A stretch of DNA of 64,000 bases from Setaria digitata (taxonomy: Eukaryota > Nematoda > Chromadorea > Rhabditida > Setariidae), in contig RCAB01000211.1 in NCBI GenBank assembly GCA_003640385.1, positions 38,729 to 102,728 of the forward strand. The letters run 5' to 3'. The notes under the pieces were generated by a model, which had not been told where the DNA came from, searched no databases, and saw only the letters and a program-made list of their open reading frames with translations. This document shows, piece after piece, positions 37,278-48,369 of this stretch (position 1 is its first letter; each line of letters starts with the position of its first letter). The position numbers were made by a program, and so were the translations under genes.

Positions 37278-39983
37278 ATGAGTGGAGCAGATACTGCAAC
37301 TGATTACTACGAAATTCTTGGAGTGGAGAAAAATGCATCGGAACAACAAATCAAAAATAGTTATCGAAAGTTAGCACTAAGATTTCATCCAGATCGTAAT
37401 CCTGGTGACCAGAAAGGTTATATGTACAAATATTTTTTTCCCTCAACATATAACGTGTTTTTGATAAAAGTTTCAGTTATTCCAGTAATATTTGGGAGAT
37501 ATAGTGATATATTATTTCTGGACGTCACCATATTTATCAACGTTTAACAGTGCTTTATGTTTTTTGATGTTTGTGAAGTGAATGAGATTAGTTGCTTACC
37601 TGTCTGCGAGGGTTCAAGTTTTATAAAACGATAATTGATTTTAGGGCTAGTATGATCTTAACGATCGCCATAGAATTCAAGGAATTCGTAACGATTAAAT
37701 TTTTTAGCTGCAGAGCAATTCAAAAAAATATCCATAGCATATGCAGTATTATCGGATCCAAACAAAAGGAGGCAGTATGATTTGAGCGGTCCTTCTGGTG
37801 CTCTCGTCGATTTCGAAGGAATAGATATCAGTGAAATGGGTGGGATTGGTATGATTTTTGTGGTATTTATTGGATTTTATCATTTTTTGGTTTTTTCTAT
37901 TAATTATTTAATTAATTTGATGTTATCAAAAATTGGTTTACAGTAATTTGATATGGGCAAAAGACAATATTAACGTATTTCCTTAGTTACCGTATTTGCT
38001 GCGGATGATAAAATGCGGTATCAAATTTAGCGGAATGAAACTCGGGGACTTGATGTGGTGGGTTGTGAGTAGTGATAAGTATTTCACTACAGGCCGTTTA
38101 TTTTTGTTTTGATACATTAAGTTCACTATTTCTAGTTTTTATCACGTAGTGATAAGCTTAAAAATTTTCTTCGTATGAGGCATTACTTTCTTTTCTTGAT
38201 TTAGGACGAGTATTTGGTGCATTATTTTCAAAGCTAGGAGTACCTATACCTACCCAGATTGGACCGAAAGTTTTATCCCAAGCTCGCAATTTGTGTAGTA
38301 CATGGCCAACCGATGGAAAGTGTACAGTATTACAGGAGGGTGTACCATATGACGGTTCGGTTGGTAAACAGGTGAGTGAATTTAAGATTTTGTGGCTTCT
38401 TATATCAGATTTTATTTTCTGAGGAATGCTGATGACTATTCCGGAAGAATGTCAACATTGAGCATGAGTATGTGTTGCAATAAACTGACTGCTCTTTCAG
38501 CTCATATAATAATAAACCTTGGTAGACATTTATTTGATCACTGTGGTTTACTTGAAGGACAGTTAACGATGTGAAATTCAATTTAGGAAGCAGATTTTTT
38601 CAAAATAATGATGCAACAACAATGGGAGAAAAGTGGTGTAATGATTATTTGCCGATCGATGCAAATGAGCAAGTTCAAATTAGTGGTTTTCGATAGGGAA
38701 GGTGGTGTTCGAATAATTCAGGTTGCAATCTCTTTTAGATTTCTTTTTATACATGTTTTTTACTGTCGTTGTTTCTATGAAGGAATCGATCAGAGGTTAT
38801 CTGCGAAATATCTTTATTAAGAATGCTTTCTAGTTTTTGCAAATAACGCTAATGAAAAAATTAAAGAAGTACACATTTATAATTTGGGAAAGATATTTTC
38901 TCAATTCTCACATAATTTGTTCAGGAAAGCAACAAACGAAAAGGATGTACAGTGGCTGAAATCTTTTTCGTACCATTCAATCGAGCTAATTTAAGTGAAT
39001 TTATTCCGATGAAATTTTATATGGAAGACAAAGAAACACCATTGCCATTTCATTTACTAGATACACTGGAAATAGTTGGGGCTCATACACTTGAACGGCG
39101 TGCTCATATCTTATGCGTATATGGCGATAATTGGATTAAAGACGTCCGTTATCAGCTGAAATTTGTACCAGTCAGTGACTCATCCATCGCAGTAGAATGT
39201 GTAAGTCATAAATTATTTTCGTTTTGAGAAGGAATTGTCTGTTTACATCTCGTTATTGTTTAAGTAATGGCTTTACAGGTGCGTGATTTGAGGAGTACGG
39301 AAGAGGCTTTAATAAAGAAAAAAGAAGAAATGTCCAAATTTCAAGTAGAATACACTGAAGCGGTTAAAAAATACAAAGAAGTAGTCGACCGACTTAAGAA
39401 CGAAACTGAAGAAATTAATTCTCTTCTAAAGGTGAGTACTAAACAACTATTATTTCCTTATAATAGATTGAACTAATTGGGTGAGGTCTTCATCTTCATT
39501 CTAATTTCATACTTCAAAATATGTTATTAAAAAAGTAATTCAAAGTTATTAAAAAGAAGATATGGTGCAAATCCTTCTAGGCAGATATCCTTTTTTTGCT
39601 TTCAGTAGTTTCATTGTTTTTCGCTTTTCATAAGGTTACCAATTTGTTATTCAATCATCTTATTCGTGATTGTTATACTAGACACCTGTATTGAAAGCAA
39701 AGCAAATTCTCATCTCTTTTATTTAATTTGTGAAGTTCTCGGACGTTAACATAATCCGTACTCGGTACTAGATGAGTTCTTTTTTCCTAGGGAATGTAGT
39801 GTGAAAAGCATATTTGATTTTGGGCTCAGATGTTTTAGAGGTGTAGAAATTTTCCTCTATACATTTCAGAAGCGGGATCATGTATACGATGCACTTGAAA
39901 AAGAAAGTATGGCGCCATTTGTTCCCACAAAACATCCATCACCAACACATTCAACTAAAGGATTATTCTCTTCATGGTTTTAA
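37278..39983 (+). CDS. dnj-2: J-domain protein of the ARG1/DNJ-2 type
   Basis: This is an Hsp40 co-chaperone with a J domain, a central ARG1-type domain and a C-terminal coiled coil. Seven exons join in phase; exon 1 is 37278-37416 and exon 2 starts at 37708. The J domain (residues about 8-75) shows [30 protein letters not shown] with the HPD Hsp70-activating motif, and [11 protein letters not shown]. The middle has [48 protein letters not shown] and [13 protein letters not shown], matching plant ARG1 (altered response to gravity) and its animal relatives. The coiled coil runs from [20 protein letters not shown] to [20 protein letters not shown]. It stops at 39983 after GLFSSWF. AG lies just upstream of the start (TTATTATAG), so trans-splicing is likely. 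AATAAA follows about 110 nt after the stop. Confidence 0.88.
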
Positions 39984-41388
39984 CGTATATATATATATAT
40001 ATATATTCAACACTAGTCTTTATTACAGTATGTTGTATGTATAAATTCCATAAATTTTGTGATTTTTTTCTTAAATTTGTCTTATTTTCGAAATAAATGG
40101 ACGGATTAACTTTTGTCCACTGATCTAACTGAAGTAAATCACAGGTGAATGATTAGGTAGCTTTGATTGAGATTACTGAAATACGATGGCTTTTTATGGA
40201 GCAGGGAAGGAATACATTTGTAATTGTATCTGTAATGATCAATAGAGATGAAATTGTTGGTGAGTTAGATATTATAACAATTTTGTCACGTAAATCTTAG
40301 TGTATTTTAGCTTTGTTCTGTTGAATGTTTTGAGTGCTCAGTTAATGAATCAAGGGAATTGAAATGTGATAGTTCTAGTAATCACACTGTCAAAGATCCT
40401 TTTTCAACATTTTTAAGGAGTTATTTCATAATCTAGTTAAAGTTTGGAAGGAGCGCTAATTAGCATTGTTAATGCAAATTAATATATATGCTTCTTTCTC
40501 TGAAATTCTTAAAATACATATGTATGGTTACTTCCGCTAGAAATGTTTTCTGTCCTATATGAGTGTATGCTCCCAAATGGTACGTAACAAATGTACGGTG
40601 GGTTATACGACATACGCATATGTTCCTAGACGGTGTCACTAGGATGCACATGCTTAGCAACAAAGTGATTATCTTTCTTTTCGACCCTTTTGTGGCGTTT
40701 TTTATTCCATTTTTCAATACATATCACGAGGGCAATCTTACGATGCTTTAACTACTTTACTTTATGGTACTTTCTATAGTGGTTAAGTTGATGTTTCGTT
40801 AGAATATTTTTAAAATTTTCGTCTCATGTTCTGTCATTTCTCTTCTTATCACTCTAGTCTGATAAGATCATGAGCAAGTCGTTTATCGGTTCCAACTTCC
40901 GGTAACGGATGTTTGCTGAAATTGTTATATCATTTCTGCCCCATTAAGTTAAATGATATTAAAAGTTGTGGTTTTCAAGCGGGAGAGAGAGCAGTCTGTT
41001 TTCGCGCAACTGCTGACTTTCACTTATAGAGAAAGAGAGAAAGACAGAGAGTCGCACGCAATAACATGGAGCCTGTCTGCTCGTGTACGGCAAGGTTCGC
41101 TACTGTAAACCGTCTCCTTGCCTTCAGTCATCCTCCAATCACATTGCTCGCTCTCTGTGGCCTTGCTAGTTATTGATTGGTGGGTGGTGCCTGCGATGAG
41201 GTGTAGTGGGATGTGACACATCCAATGAAGTTGTGTAACGTGGCATCAATGGGGTGGCTCCAGAAAGGGCTCTTAGCAGCTAGCGTTGCCTCTTTCTCCT
41301 TCCACGCGAGACGTGAAGTGCGTTAAGGAAGTCATATTTATTCCTTACGTGAGAGTTATTTCCTGAAGGCGTATCGTTTACTGTCAGC
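39984..41388. other. Intergenic region and xbp-1 upstream region
   Basis: A TA microsatellite lies at 39986-40006 just after the upstream stop. A purine-rich GAGAGA tract occupies about 40982-41053. GTAACGTGGCA near 41238, containing ACGTGG, resembles UPR-type elements, but its role is inference. No gene is seen; the open frames at 40469-40751 lack features. Confidence 0.4.
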
Positions 41389-42608
41389 ATGTCTGTGTAT
41401 ATTTTGCATCCGCAAACCGTAACAACGCCCAGTTATTCATCATCGCTTACTAAAACACGAAATGTCACAAAACCTATTTTACCACGTTATTGCGCTCCAC
41501 GACCGGTGACGGTTGTGGAACGCCAAATGCCGTCATTTCGAACAGTCATTCCGGTGCAGTGTGTACAGCGGACTGAGAAAACAGCAGTATTCCAACAACC
41601 TATTGAGGAATTACTTGGTTTGGGGACTCCTGGTGAACATCAGGTCCGGAAGCGTGAACGTTTAAATCATTTGACAGCTGAGGAAAAGCAAAATCGACGT
41701 AAATTGAAGAATCGTGTAGCTGCGCAGACAGCGCGTGATCGCAAAAAGTATCGCGCGAGTAAACTTGAAGAGGCTGTGCGAACCCTTATTTTAGAAAATG
41801 GTAAGTTGCGTGAGGAAAATAAATGTTTAAAGAAAACATGTGAGGAACTTAAAAACCAGAATTGCCGGTTGCAGAGTTTGTTGAATAATAATGAGGAACG
41901 TGAAGAATTATACTCTGAGACAGAGGCAAGCAGCAGTAGTAAGCCATCATCGTCCCTTGGATCTGCCGAATCCATTTACGGGCCCCAGCAGAGGGAACAG
42001 GCGATGATGCGATCATTGCCGATTTTAATGCTTTTTTGTCTAGTGATGAGATGCAGCAAATCATCGGCGAAATCTGCGAAGTTGATGGAACAGATTCGGC
42101 GATGCAAGATATGGATGGAACGACAGTCGAGTTCGAGCGATTTTGTTCGGAAATACTTAGCGAAATTGATGACAATACTGCAACGTCGGATGGCGATGAA
42201 TCGAAACCCTCGAAAAGCTGCTACACAAATCGGATGGATTGCACGACACCGGATATCATTATTGCACCAGAATACCTGAAACCTGATTTGGAATCTCAAA
42301 CAGCGACCCCTGCAACTCCAGCGAATATGATCGTTGATGCTGGACTGCAGTCCTCCACTACTAATTCCGCTTCGAAAAGGGAGCAAAACTCTAAGTGCGA
42401 ACAATTATCGGATCATCCATCGTTTGGTCAACCGAAACCCCGTAATATATCCAGGCCTCCCAGCTCATCCCCTCCTTTTCTCTTTAGCGATATGAAAGAA
42501 GAAAATCGTGATAACCACTCAGTCCTTATTAGTGACAATGATCCAATGCTTTGTACTCCACTTTTATGTAAATGGGATATTGATGATTATTTTTGTTCGG
42601 ATTTCTGA
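41389..42608 (+). CDS. xbp-1: XBP1 bZIP transcription factor; IRE1-spliced form ends 42608, unspliced form ends 42279
   Basis: XBP1 is the transcription factor of the IRE1 branch of the unfolded protein response. There is no conventional intron in the coding part. The bZIP lies at residues about 95-170: basic region NRRKLKNRVAAQTARDRKK, then a leucine zipper with LEEAVRTLILENGKL and CLKKTCEELKNQNCRL. The unspliced frame ends at 42279. Removing 41966-41988 (23 nt) shifts the frame to the one ending at TGA 42606-42608, giving 398 residues with a C-terminus rich in Ser, Asp and Pro (DDAIIADFNAFLSSDEM, ending WDIDDYFCSDF). That acidic tail is the expected transactivation domain. Two overlapping long open frames in a single exon are the classic xbp-1 signature. 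Long minus-strand open frames across this gene are antisense shadows. Confidence 0.95.
41966..41988 (+). promoter_or_regulatory. xbp-1: Non-canonical IRE1-excised 23-nt intron of xbp-1
   Basis: Two IRE1 loop heptamers of the form CNGCNGN flank it: CTGCCGA (41963-41969) and CAGCAGA (41986-41992), each cut after the first G. TGGAT/ATCCA closes the first loop as a perfect 5-bp stem; CCC/GGG closes the second. The excised length is 23 nt, as described for C. elegans xbp-1. Removal joins GGA TCT G to CA GAG and opens the downstream frame. Confidence 0.93.
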
Positions 42609-43203
42609 CATGGTAGGTTTCCTGAACCTTGTACACTTCTAGTTTCTTTTTCCATGAAAAAAAAAATAGGGACCTTTTCTGAAATTCGGCATGTCAGTTC
42701 CCGAAAGAAATGTTTCCTGATATGATGCCTTAGCTAAATTTACCCCGCTGCCTCTCAAGGCAGAGTTGAATCCTGTGTTCCTTTAGCTATTTATTTCTCC
42801 TTCGAAGTTTTCAAATACTTCTTGAGTCATTTCTTTGGTCGTTTACACTTGTGATATTCCTGACCCATTGAAATCAGTATCTTCCGTGATGTACATACAT
42901 ATTTTTTTTCATTATTTTATGTATAGGGTATAGAATGTGGGTAAAACGATTGATATATTTTGCGTTGTGTGTTGTTTGCGCTGCTTATTTTGATTTCTTA
43001 TTGTGCACCTTTACTATTTTCATCTATATATATTTGAAGGATATAGTTTTTTTCCTTCCAATTCCATGCTAGAGGGATTTCAAACGTATGCTCGCAATCA
43101 CATGATTTAGGTATAAATAGCGCGCTCACATTTTAATACCATTTCGAAATGCTTAGCATTAATGTGAATAATTTTATTTTACCCGTTAAAAGAAACAAAT
43201 AAA
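42609..43203. other. Convergent 3' region between xbp-1 and Pelota
   Basis: T-rich 3' untranslated sequence of xbp-1 on the plus strand and of Pelota on the minus strand. No further gene seen. Confidence 0.6.
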
Positions 43204-45408
43204 TCAATCCTCGGAATCGCCGCAGTTTGCCTCATTTTCGCTGTCCGACATTTCCTCTTCTTCAAGTTCGTGCAGTGGAAACCTCAAAATAGCTGCCACC
43301 CCACCTAGTGCGCTCAGCTGCTCCCCCGAAACGTGCATTGACGAGAATATTAAGACATCAGAACCCTGAAAATGCAGCTGACCAAACATCAAATTTCATT
43401 TTAGTTTCCCGTCAAGTGAACCAGAGTTATGATTAGAACACCTACGAGATCTTTAGTATTATTAGTAAAGGGGTTAGTGGTTTCTCCTTTTCTATTTGTT
43501 AGTTTCAAAGATATATCTGAAATACTACAAATTATTTGAATCTACCTGCTGCTTCACAGATTCCGCCAATTCGACATACTTCTTTCTTAGCTGAATATCA
43601 TTGGATCTGAACAATGAATCGGATAGTAATAATGTCGCGATAGCCAACTGTTCGTTAGCCAGCAACACATGTTTATAACCATAGAAGGCACGAGCTGGAT
43701 CAGTTGCCATTAGATCGTAGAAAGTATCAAGTGCCTTCACTTCGGCTTGAGCCTAAACATAAAAACAACGTTTGTTGTTTGCCTTCCTGGTATTTTATTC
43801 CAATTTGTCTCCTAGATAATCATATTTGCATATTACCAATTGTAATACAAATCCTATCACTATAATAGAGAATATAAACTGAAGCACGTGATTGGTAAAG
43901 AAGTCATAAGCTATGACGAAAGTATTGTTCAAAGCTTACTTTAGTATCTGAAAGAGCGGCTGCTACCCGGCTATCTGACAACACCTCCTTAAGTGCATGC
44001 TTAAAGCCACTGCTCGCATGAGTAAGTAAAAACTTGCTACGACTTTCCAAAATCAGCTTGTTCCCATGCTTGTCAGCATATTCCATTAGATAATTTAGGA
44101 ACTGTTCATTGAGAAAACCACGACTAGCTAGCAATATGCACTTAACTACCTGCAATATGAAGCGATGCCAGTTTTGAATGGACGAAATGTATCAGAATGC
44201 CCCGAGAGAATGAGTAACCTTCATGTCAACGTGTCTAACAAATGCAGCTGCAACAGCTTCGTAAAAACGCTGTATACCCTTGTCGTGTTGACCTGAGAGA
44301 CCCTTTCTTTTCCTCGGAATCTAAAAATCATTACAAATAAACAAGGAGCTAAGTTATTTTAAATCCTTGAGTGAGTGTTACGAATCATTCTTTCCAAGTG
44401 CAACTTTTCTAAGCTTGAATTAAAATGAAGTCACTACCTGCATGTCAATTTTCGCCTTAACAATCGTCATCTCTTTCGTCAGCAGACATAAATTTGCCAA
44501 ACCTTCATGCATTACAATAGCAGCTACATCGGCAGTTTTGGAGGGCTAAATTCAAAATGGATTTATGAAAAAAAAAAAGAAAATCATAACACGTGATTAC
44601 AAAACTGTGATGGGATATCTGCGTGTGATTTTGTCGGAGATGAATGATGATGCTCAAGGAACCGATAAACTTCCTTCTCGTTAGAGACAATAATAGTATG
44701 AATCGATAACTAGCTAAGAAGAAGGTACTATGATTTACATAATAAGCTGTGATAAGCTGTCCACTATGCCTATATGAAACGTAGTGTAGCAATAATAGGA
44801 CTGAAGGAAAAAAAAAGCAAAAACTCAATAAAAGTCAATCCGAAGTAAATGAATCAATAATGCAGAAAATTTTTTTAGATAACGAAGTACCAAAGTATAT
44901 GTAATTTAAACCTACATCAAGAGCCAAGTCTATACGATTTAGGTCGATTGAGTCCCAATACGGCTTCCACAACTGAAACTTCTTCCCAACATCAATATCC
45001 AGTGTATGATACTGCCCCATTTTAACATGTACATTTTCGGCTATATTTCTGCCTTTTAAGTGTAGGATACAAGCTACAGAATCGAAATCAATCGTTTCAA
45101 TGGAAATTGATAAAGTAGTGTGCACTCTTTGACTGAAAATGAATTAACCACCAATAATATTTCAACACTTCAAAAATTATCGGAAATTTAGCTCGTCACG
45201 TAGGGATTGCTTAAAGGACGAACATCAGGGTTAACTTTTATTGCATGAGGAGACAGAACCAATATTTCCAGTTAGCCGAACAAAAACATCGAAAGAGAAT
45301 GATTATGAGCTTTGTTTTTTCTTAACAACACTTCTGAAATCAGCAGTCAAAACAGTTTGTTAAATGATACCAAAAGAATTAAAATGAAAAAAAAGTCAAA
45401 ATCTATAG

Positions 45409-45439
<31 letters not shown>

Positions 45440-46171
45440 TATTGCCTAGACGTGCTGCCAGTGTTCGATTCCGTGGTAACTTTGCGAACCGTCGTACAAC
45501 GAACTCTATCACCAATTCGTACCAGATTGTAAACGTGCCACATGTCCTCTGCTTCATCACAGGATAATGTCACCTCCCTAAAAAAAAAAAAATTATTGTA
45601 TTGTGGAACAGAAAATTGTACATGAACCTACGTGCAAGGAGAGTTAAGCAACTCTAGCTTTTCTTAATAGTTTCTCCCTTGAGTGTGTAAATCCATGTAT
45701 TTTTATTAAAGAAAAAAAACTGCAATTATGAGATAAAATGAAAACTGCTTCTTTAATCTTCTTCTCTGTATGTCTTTTCAGAATCTTGGATTCTGGAAGT
45801 TCTGGAAAAAGGAGGAGTGCATTTCGTCTTTTAAAACTTTCTGACATAGATAATCCTATATACAGAAGCGGAGATATCGATCGCTTTGTAATGCAAACAC
45901 TATCATACCCCGAATTTTTATTACCTGACTTAGATTTCTATTTCGTAATAAAGATCACAGAAAGCAACAGCTATGTGAGAATCATTGGTAATAATATTAA
46001 AAGAATAACCTCCAAGTTTTAATTCATACACTACTTGGTTAGTGCATAAATTTATGACCCGAAATCACTTAAAAGACCACCAAAATATCTACATAAAGTA
46101 TTTAAATTAAGCATTTACATTAACACTAACCCAGCGCCATCTTTGTCAATATTTCGTTTGAACTGCTTCAT
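43204..46171 (-). CDS. pelo: Pelota (Dom34), ribosome rescue factor
   Basis: Pelota, with HBS1, dissociates stalled ribosomes in no-go and non-stop decay. It is an eRF1 paralog without the GGQ loop. Eight exons. Exon 1 is 46171-46131, 41 nt, [14 protein letters not shown], joined in phase 2 across a 550-nt intron to [19 protein letters not shown]. Then come [136 protein letters not shown] and the C-terminal [28 protein letters not shown], with an acidic tail ending NCGDSED. The order matches PELO from end to end. Stop TGA 43206-43204. Confidence 0.95.
45418..45442. repeat. (TA)n microsatellite in a Pelota intron
   Basis: A 25-nt alternating AT run directly next to the splice donor of the second Pelota exon. 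Confidence 0.85.
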
Positions 46172-48369
46172 TTCTCTGCATCACTCCACAATAACTTCCA
46201 TTCACAATCCTGAAATAGCTCGGAAACACATCATCCTTGCTTCTAGTATCACCAAGAAATCTCAAATAACAATTTCCACTCTAAGAAAACTTGAGCTTGA
46301 ATCCTCAAATGACTTTCCATATATATTCTGCTTCTCGCTACAACTTGGATGAAGTGTAAGATAAAGCATTAAGAAAAGAAAAAAATATTCTAAACGATAC
46401 GCCGCCCCAAGTCTATCTTTCTTCCCATTTTTTCCATTCAACTCCTACAGCTAAAGTTTGTGAAAAATGACAGTCACGACTAGTTAATTCGTCTAAGCAA
46501 GACGAACCACTATTAGTATCATTTTTACTAAGCATGTTATCTTTTTTTTCAAAAAATAACCTGAAATTAATAGGTCTATCTATTCATTCCAGTCTTGCAT
46601 TCAACCGATCTAGTCTACTTATACCTATCAACGAAACCTCCTCATTGGAACTTATCTCAAGCATAAACGAAGGAATAAGCCCCCTCCCCGTATAATTCTC
46701 CCGCACCCGCTACACCCCAGTGGACTAACCTGCTCATAAGACAGTCGTCATATCCATCCCTTCTGTTTTTCGAATTCGGCCACAAAACAGACCGGTATTT
46801 CACGGCGGCTTGACTCTGTCATAGTTGCTTTTAGTTGCACCGATAATTGTTGAGTGTGTTCGTTAGACACTGCGTTTGTTATACTTACCTCTTGACAGGT
46901 GGACATCTGTAAGAAGGTTTGCCCATTTTGTCGGGTAGGTAAAACATGCTGGTGGGTAACGGCTGATTTTTTGCCATCTTTTTGTACATATTATTCAGTA
47001 TTTTATTAACCAAAAACGCAAGTTTATGTCTCTTCTCAGCTGGTTATTACGTCAACTCCCTTAATGATTTTCACGTCTGTCGTGCAGTCTTAATCGGATT
47101 CACGTATCTGGATTACGTTGACTCAGTAACTCGTGCACAGACATGCATATACACAGCTTAAGAAGAGGTTCAGGGATTTTGTTTTTATTATTCGATCGAT
47201 TACTGATTTTTATTCATAACTAATATCTTTCTCTTTCAATTCCGTTATATAGAATTACTAACAGATGGGAAAATAGCAGGACAGTCCAATTAATTTTTTT
47301 TCGCTTATAACTTTAAAGATGTGATGTAAAAAGACGAGAGAAGATTGGAACGGAGATAATGGTTGAAGAAATTCAGTAGAAACTTCAAGAAAAATTACGG
47401 AAGGCCTTTTTTTCTTAAAGAAAATTCCGAGAAATGGCTGTTGTTACACAAATATAAAGAGATGGATGGAGCCTCTAATTTGATTTATTCATACAAATAT
47501 TGATATTATTTGGTTCTGTGGTTTGAAACTATTCTTAATGGATTATTCGCACAAGCAGGGAAAATTTTTTTTGGGAATAGAAAAAAGAAGGAAGTTCTAT
47601 CGTTTTCTTTGTTTTCTCATTCAAAAACAGATTTCTAATTAGGTTGGAAGGAAAGAAAAGATAATCGAAGGAAGTTAGTTAGAAGAGTAATTCCTCTCAA
47701 TCGACTAAACCCGTAAATTATTACTCGTTTATATGTCATCCATATTCATCAAAGAAAATGTCTTTCCTAGTTTCTTTTTTATTTTTTATTTTTCAAACCT
47801 CATTGTTTGCTCCAGATATTTATTTCTGGATGATGAATTTTGAGAAATTTTCAAAAGAATTTTTGTTCGAGAAGGTTTTTTCCGAAAAATTATTCAAACA
47901 TGTTGAGAATAAATTAATGTTTTGAAGACATTATAGGATTAACATTATCTTTTTCTATTCCATAAATTCTTATTTATGTACATTTTCCTGTGTAGGGCGG
48001 AGAAGTTTTCCTATTGGTTTCGGTCTTCTGTGCAATGTCATGAAGGAATGCATTGTATATTGTTGCAATAGCAAGAGAATAGAGGCCAATTTATTGCTAC
48101 ATTTATTTTTGCCATGAAGTCAATAGTGTTACGCTTTCTTGTTTTTTTTTTTTTTCAGTTAAAAATAACCTTTATAATTTAAGTTTCAACTATTTTTTCT
48201 CTTTTTTTTTTGAGAAGGGAATTTGATTAAGTAGATTAAGATACTTAAGGTGAATTTACCAAGTTGCATTTCTTATTCTTTCGGGTAAGTTGTACATTTT
48301 TTCTTGTGTAAAAGTTTGGCTTAGTAAAATTTTTAGAAATCTGTGATTTCGAATTCTCGAAGGAACAGA
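46172..48369. other. Divergent intergenic region between Pelota and the LOTUS-Tudor gene
   Basis: It should carry both promoters. A small block near 46903-46939 has splice-like borders on both strands: plus TTGACAG/GTGGAC..CGG/GTAGGT and minus TTACAG/ATG..GAG/GTAAGT. This may be a 5' untranslated exon, but no protein could be built from it. Otherwise AT-rich with T runs. Confidence 0.4.

Noticed and set aside
41667..42404. Long minus-strand open frames over xbp-1
   Set aside because: Antisense shadows of a single long coding exon; no start context, splice sites or family features.
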